Numbered from the stretch's first letter, positions 39,406 through 48,604 are shown. The stretch is 64,000 nucleotides of DNA from Bradyrhizobium sp. CCGB12 (GCF_024199845.1 NZ_JANADO010000001.1:3906001-3970000), one strand, 5' to 3'. Notes: generated by a model from the letters alone, not told the origin. Program-made: numbers and translations.

Positions 39406-40839
39406 TTACGCGCTCGCCTGTGTCACGAACTTCGTATTGAGATAGCCCTCGATCGCCTCGAGGCCGCCTTCGGAGCCGTAGCCGGAATCCTTGATGCCGC
39501 CGAACGGGACTTCGGGCAAAGCGAGGCCGTGATGGTTGATCGAGACCATCCCGCTCTCGACGTCGGCGCCGATCGCCTGCATCGTCTTGGTCGAGGTTGT
39601 GTAGGCATAGGCCGCAAGCCCATAAGGCAGACGGTTCGCTTCCGCCACCACCTCGTCATAGCTGCGGAAGGACGTGATCGGGGCAAGAGGTCCGAACGGC
39701 TCCTCGTTCATGATGCGGGCATCTCGCGGCACGTCGGTCAGCACGGTCGGCTCGAAGAAGAAGCCTTCATTGCCGATGCGCTTGCCGCCGGCCTGCACCT
39801 TGGCACCGTGCTGGACCGCGTCGGAGACGAAGCCCTCCATGGCGTCGACACGGCGCGGGTTCGCCAGCGGCCCCATGCGGGTGTCCTTGTCGAGGCCATT
39901 GCCGACCTTGAGGCTCTTGGCCGCCGCCACGAATTTATCGACGAAGGGCTGGTAGACGCTTTCATGCACCAGGAAGCGCGTCGGCGAGACGCAGACCTGG
40001 CCGGCATTGCGGAATTTATTGGCGGACAGGATCTTTGCGGCGTTGTCGAGATCGGCGTCCGCGAACACGATCGCCGGCGCGTGGCCGCCGAGCTCCATGG
40101 TGACGCGCTTCATGTGCAGGCCGGCGAGCGCGGCGAGATGCTTGCCGACGGCGGTCGAGCCGGTGAAGCTGATTTTACGGATGATCGGATGCGGAATGAG
40201 ATATTCCGACACTTCCGACGGCACGCCGAACACCAGCTGGACGACGCCGGGGGGAATGCCCGCATCGGCATAGGCCCGCACCAGCTCCATGCAGCTTGCC
40301 GGCGTTTCTTCCGGCCCCTTGACGATGATCGAGCAGCCCGCCGCGAGCGCGGCGGAGATCTTGCGCACGGCCTGGTTGATCGGGAAATTCCAGGGCGTGA
40401 AGGCCGCGACCGGGCCGACCGGCTCCTTGGTCACGAGCTGCGAGACGTTGCCCATCCGCGGCGGCACGATGCGGCCATAGGCGCGGCGGGCCTCCTCGGA
40501 GAACCAGTCGATGAGGTCGCCGGCCAGCATGGTCTCGCCTTGCGCTTCCACCACCGGCTTGCCCTGCTCCATGGTCATCACGGGCGCGATCTCGGCGGCG
40601 CGCGAGCGGATGATGTCGGCAGCCTTGCGCATCAGCTTGTAGCGGTCGAAGGGCGACATCTTGCGCCAGACCTCGAAGCCGGCCTTGGCGGCCTCCAGCG
40701 CGCGGTCGAGATCGGCGCGCGAGGCATGCGGGGTCTTGCCGATCGGCTGGCCGGTGGCGGGATTGAGGATGTCCTCCGACTTGCCGGACGTGCCGTCGGT
40801 CCACTCGCCGGCGATGAACATCTGAACTTTCGGGTACAT
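39406..40839 (-). CDS. NAD(P)-dependent aldehyde dehydrogenase (succinate-semialdehyde type)
   Basis: The 477-residue enzyme has TPWNFP with Asn151, Glu249 (MELGGH) and nucleophile Cys283 (GQVCVSP). Overall it resembles succinate-semialdehyde and related dehydrogenases. The ATG at 40839 has GGAGGCAGC upstream; the frame is open further but without homology. A strong terminator follows, so it is likely a single-gene unit. The exact aldehyde is unknown; a role with the adjacent amide-degradation genes is possible. Confidence 0.83.
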   Translation of the reverse strand: MYPKVQMFIAGEWTDGTSGKSEDILNPATGQPIGKTPHASRADLDRALEAAKAGFEVWRKMSPFDRYKLMRKAADIIRSRAAEIAPVMTMEQGKPVVEAQGETMLAGDLIDWFSEEARRAYGRIVPPRMGNVSQLVTKEPVGPVAAFTPWNFPINQAVRKISAALAAGCSIIVKGPEETPASCMELVRAYADAGIPPGVVQLVFGVPSEVSEYLIPHPIIRKISFTGSTAVGKHLAALAGLHMKRVTMELGGHAPAIVFADADLDNAAKILSANKFRNAGQVCVSPTRFLVHESVYQPFVDKFVAAAKSLKVGNGLDKDTRMGPLANPRRVDAMEGFVSDAVQHGAKVQAGGKRIGNEGFFFEPTVLTDVPRDARIMNEEPFGPLAPITSFRSYDEVVAEANRLPYGLAAYAYTTSTKTMQAIGADVESGMVSINHHGLALPEVPFGGIKDSGYGSEGGLEAIEGYLNTKFVTQASA

Positions 40840-41007
40840 CCTTGCTGCCTCCTGCATGACTTTCGGATTTCGACGGGTTGATGCCGCCGTTTCGAGCGAA
40901 GGCAGAGCTACACTGAAAGGTCGCCGGCGAAAAGGATCAATGATGCCGGAGCAGCGCATCGCTGATCTGCTGCCCCGCACCGCATCGCGCCGTAGTTTCC
41001 GCTCAAC

Positions 41008-42441
41008 CTATGCTGCCAGCGAGGATCGCAACCGCCGCCAACCGATGACGATGCCGGTAACGGAAAACACCAGCCCGAGCGTACAGAGGCCGACGATCAC
41101 GACATCACGCAGCCGCGGACGGGCCAGCAGAATCGGAAAGTCAAGCGTGTGCAGCGCACCGTAAAGCCAGCGGTACGCGCGCCGCGACGGGTCCAGTCTT
41201 TGCAGCACGCTGCCATCGGCGCCGTCGACATCGAACCAGAGGTCGCCGCAGGTCGAGCGGTAGACTGGTGCGCCCGGGACCGCGGATCGCGCCGGATAGT
41301 CGTCATTGTCGGCGAGCACCGACGATGCGGCACAGCCGGCGGCAAGGCGCGCCATCAACTCGCCGATCTCCCGCACATCCAGGAATGCCGTCCCTCCGTC
41401 GCGAGGCGTACCTCCCGCCCTGATCATTGTCTGATCGTGCAGGCCGATCCGATCGCGCCGATAGACATTGCCGTTGAAGGCGAACCATTCGGCCTCGCGA
41501 GCCGAGGCAGATATTGGCTGCCGATCGAGCAATGCGGCCTCCCTCCAATCCGGCGCGGCATTCATCACGCCGGCCTCTGTCGGGGTCAATTGCCCGCGCG
41601 AGAACAACCGGCCGTGATCCATCGAGAGCCAGCCGCTGAAGATCCAGGTCAGCACGAAGAACATCGCCGCAAGGCCCATCAGATGATGTAGCGCATGCCA
41701 GCCCCGGTATGGCGAGGAGATGCGACCTCCTCGCGGCTGGATCCGCACGATCCCGAGCACCGCCCCAAGCATTGCTGCGATCAGCGCCAGCAGCGACAGC
41801 GTCCAGACCACCTGATCCCATAGCGCCCAGTTGCTTCGCAGAACCGTCGGATAGATCCAGTGCAGCACACTGCCGGCCCAATTCCACCCACGCTCGCTGC
41901 GCGTCGTATCAAGCACGATCTCGCCGGTCAGCGACGAGACATAGAGCTCCGTTCCGTTGGCATCGCCGAGAGCCGCGCGAAACAACGGTCGATGGCGATC
42001 GAAACCGTTCGGCACGGTCCATTGGTCATAATCCGAGCGCCCGACGATCGCGGCCCGTGCGGCGTCGAGCCCGCGCTGCCGGGCATACCCTTGCACGATG
42101 GTGAGTGCGGCATCGGCAGACATCACCGACGCGTCCCGTCCGTCGGAGGCGTGGACCGCGCGCGAACGAGATGGTCCCGATACGATGTAGACCGGTCCAT
42201 CGCTCCGCTCGATCAGCCGAACGCGCGTGGCATCCGCAATCCCGCTCGCGGCGACGGCATCGGCAACCGAGATCCTCGTCTCTTCGCGATCCACGGGCAC
42301 GAGTCCGGCAAATCGCTCCGCCTCCGTCAGCGACGGAAACGGAACGAAGTGCATGACGATTCCACTCGCGAACCACATCGCGAACAGCAGGCAGAACGCG
42401 ATCCCGAGCCAGCGGTGCAGCAGGACGATCGCGCCCATCAT
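41008..42441 (-). CDS. PepSY-associated transmembrane protein
   Basis: The 477-residue membrane protein has an N-terminal HRWLGIAFCLLFAMWFASG segment, PepSY-like extracytoplasmic regions, further membrane segments near 208-230 (LWDQVVWTLSLLALIAAML) and 250-270 (HHLMGLAAMFFVLTWIFSG), and a C-terminal one. PepSY_TM proteins of this type, such as FoxB, have been described as inner-membrane siderophore reductases. It starts 12 bases after the TonB-receptor stop, so both are under the same cobalamin riboswitch. It may reduce and release the metal or cofactor brought in by that receptor. Confidence 0.82.
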   Translation of the reverse strand: MMGAIVLLHRWLGIAFCLLFAMWFASGIVMHFVPFPSLTEAERFAGLVPVDREETRISVADAVAASGIADATRVRLIERSDGPVYIVSGPSRSRAVHASDGRDASVMSADAALTIVQGYARQRGLDAARAAIVGRSDYDQWTVPNGFDRHRPLFRAALGDANGTELYVSSLTGEIVLDTTRSERGWNWAGSVLHWIYPTVLRSNWALWDQVVWTLSLLALIAAMLGAVLGIVRIQPRGGRISSPYRGWHALHHLMGLAAMFFVLTWIFSGWLSMDHGRLFSRGQLTPTEAGVMNAAPDWREAALLDRQPISASAREAEWFAFNGNVYRRDRIGLHDQTMIRAGGTPRDGGTAFLDVREIGELMARLAAGCAASSVLADNDDYPARSAVPGAPVYRSTCGDLWFDVDGADGSVLQRLDPSRRAYRWLYGALHTLDFPILLARPRLRDVVIVGLCTLGLVFSVTGIVIGWRRLRSSLAA

Positions 42442-42453
42442 GCGCTCAAGGCC

Positions 42454-44814
42454 TCACCATTTGAACGCCGCCGAGATTTCGTAGGTGCGCGGCGCGCCCA
42501 GCAGGATCTGATCGGGATAGAATGGATCGCCCCAGATCGCGTAGCGCTTGTCGGTGATGTTGCGCACGCGGAAGGTCAGGCGGGCCTGATCGACCGCATT
42601 GAACACCGTTCTGGGGATATCGACGAAGGCGTAGACGTCGGCGACGGTATAGGCCTTCATCGTCACCACGTTCGCATCCGTGTTGTAGCGGTCGCCGACA
42701 TGGCGGCCGGTGATGCCGAGCTCCACCGGCCAGGGCGTGAAGAACCGGTACGACGCGCCGGCATTGGCGACGATGCGCGGCACGTTCGGCGGCGTGTTGC
42801 CGGAGAACGAGCCGCCGACAAAATTGTAGTCGGCGTAGCGCGCATCGACATAGGCGATGTTGCCCCACAGCCGCAACGGCTCGATCGGCCTGACGGACGC
42901 GGCGAGCTCGACGCCCTTCGACTCCTGTCGTCCGGCGATGTTAAGCTGCATGCCGCCGGCGGCGGCATAGACGTTCTTGCGCACGATGTCGTAGGCCGAG
43001 AACGACCACTCCGCCCGGTTGTCCCAGAACAGGTGCTTGACGCCGGTCTCATAGGTACGCGAGGTGGTCAGGTCGAGCGGCTGGGTCGGTGCGAGCAGGA
43101 AGATGTTGTTGGCCGAGACGTCAGCGCCAGTCGCGTACTGGCTGAAGAAGGTCAGGCCGGGCACGGCATCCCACGTGTAGCCGATACGACCCGTCACCGG
43201 TGCCCAGTCTATCGAGTACGGGAAGCCGGCCTTCACCAGCCCGTTGACATCGGTCGAATTGCGGTCGAGCCCGATATGCTCGACGCGGAGGCCACCGACC
43301 AGTGCAAATGTGCGGGTCAGCTTCAGCCGGTCCTCGAACGAGAGCGCCTCGTTGTCGATGCGCGCGGTCTGCTGCTTGGTCGTGAGCGAGCCGTAGAAGC
43401 CACGGCTGGGATCGACCAAAGAGACAAAATCGTTCGGGAAGGTCGCCGAGCCCGGCCTGACGAAATCAAGGTAGCTCGACGACAGCGTCGTGACCATGCG
43501 GTTGTCGAATCCGGCGATATTCGCATCCCAGACCAAGTCGGTGATGTTGCCGACCAGCCGCTGGCTATGCGCGACGTAGAAGCGCTCGCGATATACCTGG
43601 TTGTTCGTGGAATCGAACGCCTCGATCTCGTTGTTGAACCAGGTGCGGTCTGCGCCGTAGCCATAGGCCTGGCTCTTCAGCGTCAGGTCGGGCGCCAGCT
43701 TCAGCTCGAAGCCGCCGCGCAGCCAGACCTCCTGCGCCACGTTACGATTGTCGAGGACGTTGTAGTTGGTGTTGAAGGTGCGGTCGTCGATCGTGACAGC
43801 CCCAAGATCGGTCCTGTTGAAATAATTGCCGGAGACGATCCCCGTCGTCGCGTGCGAGCCGCTGAAGGCGACCGCCACCAGCGGCGCACCCCAATACGCC
43901 TTCGAGCGGTCTTCCCGGTACTCGATCGCGCCCCAGATCTTGAGACTGTCGGAGACGCGGTAGTTGAGCTGGCCGGAGACGTCGAAAGTCTTGGTGTTGG
44001 TGTCGTCGGCAAAGCCGTTGAGCGAGGCGCGGCTGATGTCGAAGCGATAGTCGAGGCCCCGCACATTGGTGCTGCCGCCCGAGCCGTAATGCGCGCGGAA
44101 CGAGTTCAGGGAATCCCAGGAGAAATCAGCTTCGTTCCGGATCGCTCCGGTATGCGGCTGCTTGGTGATCAAGTTGATGGCGCCGCCGGCCGCGCCCTCG
44201 CCCGACATCAGCGAGGCCGGGCCTTTCAAAAATTCAACGGCTTCAAGATTGGCGGTGTCAATGATCCGCGAAGTCATGTTCTGCGGGCCGATCTTGATGC
44301 CGTTATAGAGCGTGTTGATCTGGCTGTTGGTGAAGCCGCGCATGGAGAAGGCCGCGGGCTCGGCCGGATTATCGCCGGAGGTCACACCGACCGCACCCTG
44401 CGCCACCTCGGACACGGTGCGATAGCCCTGCTCGCGCATGGTCTGGGCCGAGATCACCTCGACGGTCGCGGGCGTCTCCTGCACGGTCAGGCCGAGGCGC
44501 GAGGCGCTTTCGGCGATCGCATTGGTGTTGAGCGGTGTTTGCGCTGCGTCGGTCGGAACGACAGGCTTGGGCGCTGCGGGTGCCGGTGTCGGCCGGCGTG
44601 CAGCCGCACGGCGTGCGCTCTGCGCCTCCCGGCCCACTGGCCTCGCCTGCTTGCGGGATTGAGCCGGCGACACCTCGACGGGTGGCAGGGGTTCGCGGGT
44701 CTGCTGCGCCAGCGCGGCAGGAACATCGACGGCGGCGAGCGACGTAAGGGCCGCGGAGGCGAGGAGGAATCTGCGCGGTGGTACACGACGGATGGAAGAC
44801 ACGGTTTTGGGCAT
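42454..44814 (-). CDS. TonB-dependent receptor, siderophore type, under cobalamin riboswitch
   Basis: The 786-residue outer-membrane protein has a signal peptide (cleavage near ALAQ), a Pro/Ala/Arg-rich linker (about 40-90), a plug domain (PATVEVISAQTMREQGY, SMRGFTNSQINTLYNG) and a beta-barrel ending in AAFKW, the terminal aromatic residue of outer-membrane proteins. By plug sequence it is of the TonB-siderophore receptor type rather than a clear BtuB. The cobalamin riboswitch at about 44931-45110 and the neighbouring cob genes suggest that it imports a corrinoid or a cobalt chelate. Confidence 0.87.
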   Translation of the reverse strand: MPKTVSSIRRVPPRRFLLASAALTSLAAVDVPAALAQQTREPLPPVEVSPAQSRKQARPVGREAQSARRAAARRPTPAPAAPKPVVPTDAAQTPLNTNAIAESASRLGLTVQETPATVEVISAQTMREQGYRTVSEVAQGAVGVTSGDNPAEPAAFSMRGFTNSQINTLYNGIKIGPQNMTSRIIDTANLEAVEFLKGPASLMSGEGAAGGAINLITKQPHTGAIRNEADFSWDSLNSFRAHYGSGGSTNVRGLDYRFDISRASLNGFADDTNTKTFDVSGQLNYRVSDSLKIWGAIEYREDRSKAYWGAPLVAVAFSGSHATTGIVSGNYFNRTDLGAVTIDDRTFNTNYNVLDNRNVAQEVWLRGGFELKLAPDLTLKSQAYGYGADRTWFNNEIEAFDSTNNQVYRERFYVAHSQRLVGNITDLVWDANIAGFDNRMVTTLSSSYLDFVRPGSATFPNDFVSLVDPSRGFYGSLTTKQQTARIDNEALSFEDRLKLTRTFALVGGLRVEHIGLDRNSTDVNGLVKAGFPYSIDWAPVTGRIGYTWDAVPGLTFFSQYATGADVSANNIFLLAPTQPLDLTTSRTYETGVKHLFWDNRAEWSFSAYDIVRKNVYAAAGGMQLNIAGRQESKGVELAASVRPIEPLRLWGNIAYVDARYADYNFVGGSFSGNTPPNVPRIVANAGASYRFFTPWPVELGITGRHVGDRYNTDANVVTMKAYTVADVYAFVDIPRTVFNAVDQARLTFRVRNITDKRYAIWGDPFYPDQILLGAPRTYEISAAFKW

Positions 44815-44819
44815 CGGTA

Positions 44820-44838
44820 TGACGTCAGTGGCACGTCA
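44820..44838 (-). promoter_or_regulatory. Hairpin in front of the receptor start codon
   Basis: TGACGT and ACGTCA form a 6-base stem with the loop CAGTGGC (GCCACTG on the mRNA), ending six bases before the ATG at 44814. The place fits a ribosome-site hairpin of the riboswitch expression platform. The loop repeats the GCCACTG element present in the aptamer itself. Confidence 0.4.
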
Positions 44839-44930
44839 CCGCGAACGAGGTCTCACCTTTGGCCCTTCAGCCGTCCGATGAAGCCGAATGTCTGTACTCC
44901 CCGACCGACATCTTCGCGTGTGACCACGGC

Positions 44931-45110
44931 TGACGGCAGGTCTCCTGGCTCGCGGGTCGTGACCGCTTCGTCGCCTTCCCGGGACCGAGGACCCAGTGGC
45001 TTCTGACGAAGGATTCACCGCTTACAGTTGCGGGGGCAGCCGCGGCATTGGGGACAACGTCCCCGCACCGCATTCCCTTTTCATCCCCTTTCGGGGAAAC
45101 CGTCGCAGCC
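44931..45110 (-). promoter_or_regulatory. Cobalamin riboswitch 1 (TonB receptor)
   Basis: On the minus strand the conserved elements appear in order: GGGAATGCGGTG (45066-45077), GCCCCCGCAACTGTAAGCGG (about 45018-45037), GCCACTG (44994-45000) and the B12 box GAGCCAGGAGACCTGCC (44936-44952). This is a full AdoCbl-class aptamer in front of the receptor gene. Binding of the cofactor should lower receptor expression. The plus-strand gene cobC starts at 45192, outside the aptamer. Confidence 0.93.
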
Positions 45111-45191
45111 ATCTAGGATTACGATCAAGACAGAGTCAATGTGCAAGCTGCGGCGGTATTGCCACAGCAACCAACTTCCTTGGAGACGAGC

Positions 45192-45764
45192 ATGGAAGGC
45201 GAGACCTTCCTCTGGCTGATACGGCATGCGCCGGTCGACGGCATCGCGGGAACGATCCATGCGGCCGACGCGCCGGCCGATCTCGGCGATCCCACGCAAT
45301 TCCAGGCACTGCGGCAGCGCCTGCCAGGAGGCGCGGCGAGCTATGCCAGCCCGTCGCGGCGCACGGTCGAGACCGCGCAGGCGCTGGGGCTCGCGCCAGA
45401 GCTGGTGCCCGAGTTCAGCGAACAGGATTTTGGCGACTGGACCGGCCGTCGGCATGACGAGATCGCCGCGGCTGGCGACGAGACCCATGCGCAATTCTGG
45501 AGCGATCCGGCGCACGGGCGGCCACCGGGCGGCGAGAGCTTTGAAGATCAGGTCGCGCGCGTCCGGCTGGGTCTGTCACGGATCGGAGCCGGACCAGCAA
45601 CGCTCGTCGTGCATTCCGGCACGATCCGCGCTGCACTCTGCATCGCGCTGGATCTGACACCGCAAGGGGCCTTGCGCTTCGTGATCGATCCGCTGTCGCT
45701 GACCCGGATCGACCGGCTCGCGAGCGGCTGGCGCGTCGTGTCGGTCAATCAGCGCGCGGCTTGA
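45192..45764 (+). CDS. cobC: Alpha-ribazole phosphatase-like histidine phosphatase
   Basis: The 190-residue protein has the phosphatase motif LIRHAPVDG with Arg11 and His12 and a second catalytic VVHSG segment. In cob clusters this family dephosphorylates alpha-ribazole phosphate or adenosylcobalamin phosphate in nucleotide-loop assembly. The ATG at 45192 has GGAG upstream. It runs on the plus strand, convergent with the adjoining cobT gene (six-base gap). Note that cobC also names a different enzyme in the Pseudomonas denitrificans scheme. Confidence 0.8.
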   Translation: MEGETFLWLIRHAPVDGIAGTIHAADAPADLGDPTQFQALRQRLPGGAASYASPSRRTVETAQALGLAPELVPEFSEQDFGDWTGRRHDEIAAAGDETHAQFWSDPAHGRPPGGESFEDQVARVRLGLSRIGAGPATLVVHSGTIRAALCIALDLTPQGALRFVIDPLSLTRIDRLASGWRVVSVNQRAA

Positions 45765-45770
45765 TGCGTA

Positions 45771-46823
45771 TCAGGCCGGCCGGTCCGGCACATTGGCCTG
45801 CGCGAAGGTTGCCATGCCGTTGTGGAGGCTGCAGGCGAGGCGCACCAGCGGCAATGCGATCGCGGCGCCCGATCCCTCGCCGAGCCTGAGATCGAGGCTG
45901 ATCAACGGCTGCACGTTCAGCGCACGCAGCACCAGCCGATGCCCCTGCTCTGCCGATTGATGCGACGGCAACAGGAACGGCCGGCACGAGGGATTGAGAC
46001 GTACGGCTACGAGCGCTGCGACCGACACGATGAAGCCATCGATCAATACGGGGATGCGGCGCTGTGCGGCCGCAATGATGGCGCCTGAGATCGCCGCGAT
46101 CTCCAAACCGCCGATGGCACACAGGATCTGCTCCGGCGTCGCTCCCGCAACGCCATGCCGCGCGATTGCAGCATCAATCACGCGCGCCTTATGCACGCGG
46201 CCGGCCGCGTCGATGCCGGTACCGCTGCCCGCGATCTCCTCGGCGTTGATGCCGAGCAGGCTTGCTGCAATCGCCGCCGCCGTCGTGGTGTTGCCGATGC
46301 CCATCTCTCCGAAGATCAGGAGATCGGGCTGATGGGCCTCCGCGCGCGCGACGGCGCGCCGACCGGTTTCGAAGGCGAATGCCAACTCGGCAGGTGTGAG
46401 CGCGGCTTCGACGCTGAAATCGCGCGTGCCACGACGCGGCTTGTCGGTAACGACGCCCGCCATCTCCGCCTCGGCCAGCGTACCGGCATCGACGACTTCG
46501 AGGTTCGAGCTAAGCTCACGCGCCAGCACCGAGATCGCAGCACCGCCCGAGGCAAAATTCGCCATCATCGCGATGGTCACGGCTTGCGGATAGGCCGACA
46601 CGCCCTGCGCGACGATGCCGTGATCACCGGCGAACACGATGATCGGCACGCGCGCGGCGCGGGGCTGCTCCGTCGCCTGCAGGCCCGCAAGCTCGATGGC
46701 GAGCTGCTCGAGCCGGCCGAGAGCGCCGGTCGGCTTGGTCAATTGCGCCTGCCGCCCGATCGCTGCCTCGCGATGATGCGCGGAGATCTCAGGGCATTTC
46801 TGGGTGACCCATTCGGGGAGCAT
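45771..46823 (-). CDS. cobT: Nicotinate-nucleotide--dimethylbenzimidazole phosphoribosyltransferase
   Basis: The 350-residue enzyme has the family motifs FAGDHGIVAQGVSAYP, FGEMGIGNTTTAAAI, GIDAAGR and the catalytic-Glu region LDLRLGEGSGAAIA. It makes alpha-ribazole phosphate from nicotinate mononucleotide and 5,6-dimethylbenzimidazole, the lower ligand of cobalamin. It starts 10 bases after the cobF stop. The name must not be confused with the CobT subunit of cobaltochelatase (cobU is the P. denitrificans name for this gene). Confidence 0.93.
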   Translation of the reverse strand: MLPEWVTQKCPEISAHHREAAIGRQAQLTKPTGALGRLEQLAIELAGLQATEQPRAARVPIIVFAGDHGIVAQGVSAYPQAVTIAMMANFASGGAAISVLARELSSNLEVVDAGTLAEAEMAGVVTDKPRRGTRDFSVEAALTPAELAFAFETGRRAVARAEAHQPDLLIFGEMGIGNTTTAAAIAASLLGINAEEIAGSGTGIDAAGRVHKARVIDAAIARHGVAGATPEQILCAIGGLEIAAISGAIIAAAQRRIPVLIDGFIVSVAALVAVRLNPSCRPFLLPSHQSAEQGHRLVLRALNVQPLISLDLRLGEGSGAAIALPLVRLACSLHNGMATFAQANVPDRPA

Positions 46824-46833
46824 GCTGCCTCGC

Positions 46834-47583
46834 TTACATCAGGCGCTTGAGAATGTAGCTGTCCATGATCCAGCCATGCCGCTCGCGCGCCTCTTGCCGC
46901 AGGGCGACGATGCGCGGGCCGACTTCGGCGAGCGGACCAGACATGATGATCTGATCGGGCATGCCGAGATAGGCGCCCCACCAGATGTGGAGCCCGGCCG
47001 GATCGAGCGACTGGAACGCCGCGCCGCCGTCGAGCATCACCACCACGGTGTCGACGCCCTGCGGCCAGCCGCCTTCGCGCAGGCGGCGGCCTGTCGTGAC
47101 CAGGAACGGCTCGCCGATGTCGTTGAGCGGCAGCGCATGCGCCGCGCACAACGCCTGGATCGAGGTGATCCCGGGCACGACCTCTATATCAGGCAACGGA
47201 TTGAGCCGCCGTGCGATGCGCAGCGAGGAATCGTAAAGCGATGGATCGCCCCAGATCAACAGCGCGACCTTGCCGTTACCTTCGAGATGATTCGCGATCG
47301 TTTGCGACCAGGTCGCGGCCACGGCATCGTGCCAATCGTCCACGCCCTTGCGGTAATCCGTCTCGCCCGCATCGCGCACGGGAAGATCGAACTCGGCGAT
47401 CCGCGTGCTCGCGCTGGTGAGCACGTCCGCGCAGATCGTTCGCCGCAGATCCGCAAGATCGGATTTCGCCGTCCCCTTGCGGGGGATCAGGACGAGATCG
47501 GCGGCGTTGATGGCACGGATCGCGGCGCGCGTGAGCTGCCCGGGATCGCCGCAACCGATGCCTATCAGGGAGAGCGTGAGCAT
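46834..47583 (-). CDS. cobF: Precorrin-6A synthase (deacetylating)
   Basis: The 249-residue tetrapyrrole methyltransferase starts LTLSLIGIGCGDPGQLT. It has the SAM-site LIWGDPSLYDS and the PGITSIQALCAAHALPL segment specific to CobF. It methylates C1 of precorrin-5 with loss of acetate, giving precorrin-6A, an enzyme of the oxygen-dependent route only. The ATG at 47583 fits the fold; the open frame begins earlier. It lies 41 bases after the cbiM stop, so it is probably under riboswitch 2. Confidence 0.92.
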   Translation of the reverse strand: MLTLSLIGIGCGDPGQLTRAAIRAINAADLVLIPRKGTAKSDLADLRRTICADVLTSASTRIAEFDLPVRDAGETDYRKGVDDWHDAVAATWSQTIANHLEGNGKVALLIWGDPSLYDSSLRIARRLNPLPDIEVVPGITSIQALCAAHALPLNDIGEPFLVTTGRRLREGGWPQGVDTVVVMLDGGAAFQSLDPAGLHIWWGAYLGMPDQIIMSGPLAEVGPRIVALRQEARERHGWIMDSYILKRLM

Positions 47584-47624
47584 CGCGAGCGCGAAGGACG
47601 GCCGCACCGTCCTTCGCTGGTCTC

Positions 47625-48302
47625 TTATGCCGCGTTGTGCAGGCGCGGCGTGACGAGGCCGGGCGCGGTGACACCGCGCAGCGATTTCGCCAGCGCCAGC
47701 ACCGCGAGATCGGCGAGCGGCTCGATCACGATCACCAGCGCATAGGACGCGGCGAACGTCGCGATGTTGGCGAGGTTCGTCATAGCAAAGCCGGAGCCAT
47801 AGAGCGCCCAGAACGCCACCCAGGCGATCACGCCGGCCTGGTAGGTCGTCGAAAGCGCCAAAGCCTGACGATACCTCAAATCGACATAGGCGGTGTTGCG
47901 CGGAATGATCCGCGTGGCGATCGCCTGGATCGCGAATAGCGGCACCAGCAGCGTCGTGACGTTCATGCCATATTGCGGGATGTCGGCGGGCTCGAAGAAC
48001 ACGCCCTGAAGCAGCAGGCCGAACGCAAGGCCGAGGGCCGCCGGCGCCGCACCGAACAACAGGAATAGCGTCGAACCGAGAATGAAGTGCACTTCGGAGA
48101 CGCCGACCGGGAAGTGCGGCAGGATCTCGAAGAACACGAACACGAGGGCCGTGGTAGCCAGCGTCCGCACGGCGAGCGAGCCGATGCCCTGCTCGCGCAC
48201 GGTCTCGACCGCAAGCTTGAGCGCAACGCCGCCTGCGGCGATGCCGGTTGCGTAACTCAGCACGAGCTTGGCGCCCGTCACGATTCCGGGTTCGATATGC
48301 AT
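47625..48302 (-). CDS. cbiM: Cobalt ECF transporter substrate-binding membrane protein, CbiM family
   Basis: The 225-residue membrane protein starts MHIEPGIV, where Met1 and His2 would be metal ligands as in CbiM/NikM, with further His63 and His72 (HFPVGVSEVHFILG). About six hydrophobic segments follow. CbiM is the cobalt-binding S-component of energy-coupling-factor importers. No cbiN, cbiQ or cbiO gene lies beside it, so it may work alone or with an unlinked energising module. A cobalamin riboswitch directly precedes it, which fits cobalt uptake for B12. Confidence 0.82.
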   Translation of the reverse strand: MHIEPGIVTGAKLVLSYATGIAAGGVALKLAVETVREQGIGSLAVRTLATTALVFVFFEILPHFPVGVSEVHFILGSTLFLLFGAAPAALGLAFGLLLQGVFFEPADIPQYGMNVTTLLVPLFAIQAIATRIIPRNTAYVDLRYRQALALSTTYQAGVIAWVAFWALYGSGFAMTNLANIATFAASYALVIVIEPLADLAVLALAKSLRGVTAPGLVTPRLHNAA

Positions 48303-48318
48303 GGCTCAGATCCTTCCT

Positions 48319-48336
48319 GCCGTCACACCCGACGGC
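48319..48336 (-). promoter_or_regulatory. Hairpin next to the cbiM ribosome site
   Basis: GCCGTC-ACACCC-GACGGC forms a 6-base stem immediately before the AGGAAGGA ribosome site of cbiM. It lies between the riboswitch aptamer and the start codon and probably takes part in the expression platform. Confidence 0.45.
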
Positions 48337-48349
48337 CTTGGCCTCAAAA

Positions 48350-48515
48350 CGTGCAGGGCCGGTCTCCTGGCTCGCGGTTCACTGGGGATCTCCGGCCTTC
48401 CCGTGCCTTGCGGCCCAGTGGCGGTTCGGAGCCCCTCACCGCTTACAGTCGCGGGGGCGGCTGGGGTTTTGGGCGCCGCAACTGGGTCCGCCCATCCCCA
48501 TTCCCGATTATGCTC
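48350..48515 (-). promoter_or_regulatory. Cobalamin riboswitch 2 (cbiM-cobF-cobT)
   Basis: On the minus strand: GGGAATGGGG (48496-48505), GCCCCCGCGACTGTAAGCGG (about 48439-48458), GCCACTG where GCCACTGGG begins (48416-48422) and the B12 box GAGCCAGGAGACCGGCC (48358-48374). It is about 50 bases upstream of cbiM. The leader lies between cobA, which ends at 48605, and cbiM, so cobA belongs to a separate unit. Confidence 0.93.
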
Positions 48516-48604
48516 CGGCGCTTTGCGCCGCGTCGAGCACCATGCCTCTCCTGTGTGCCTCTTTCGCCAGCCGGGCGTCAAGGGGCGAAGGGCGACCGCG
48601 GCCA

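Noticed and set aside
41860..45006. Very long plus-strand open frame (over 1000 codons) opposite the PepSY and TonB receptor genes
   Set aside because: It is antisense to two clearly recognisable proteins and reads as low-complexity Arg/Asp/Gly-rich sequence with no family. Long mirror frames are expected at this GC content.
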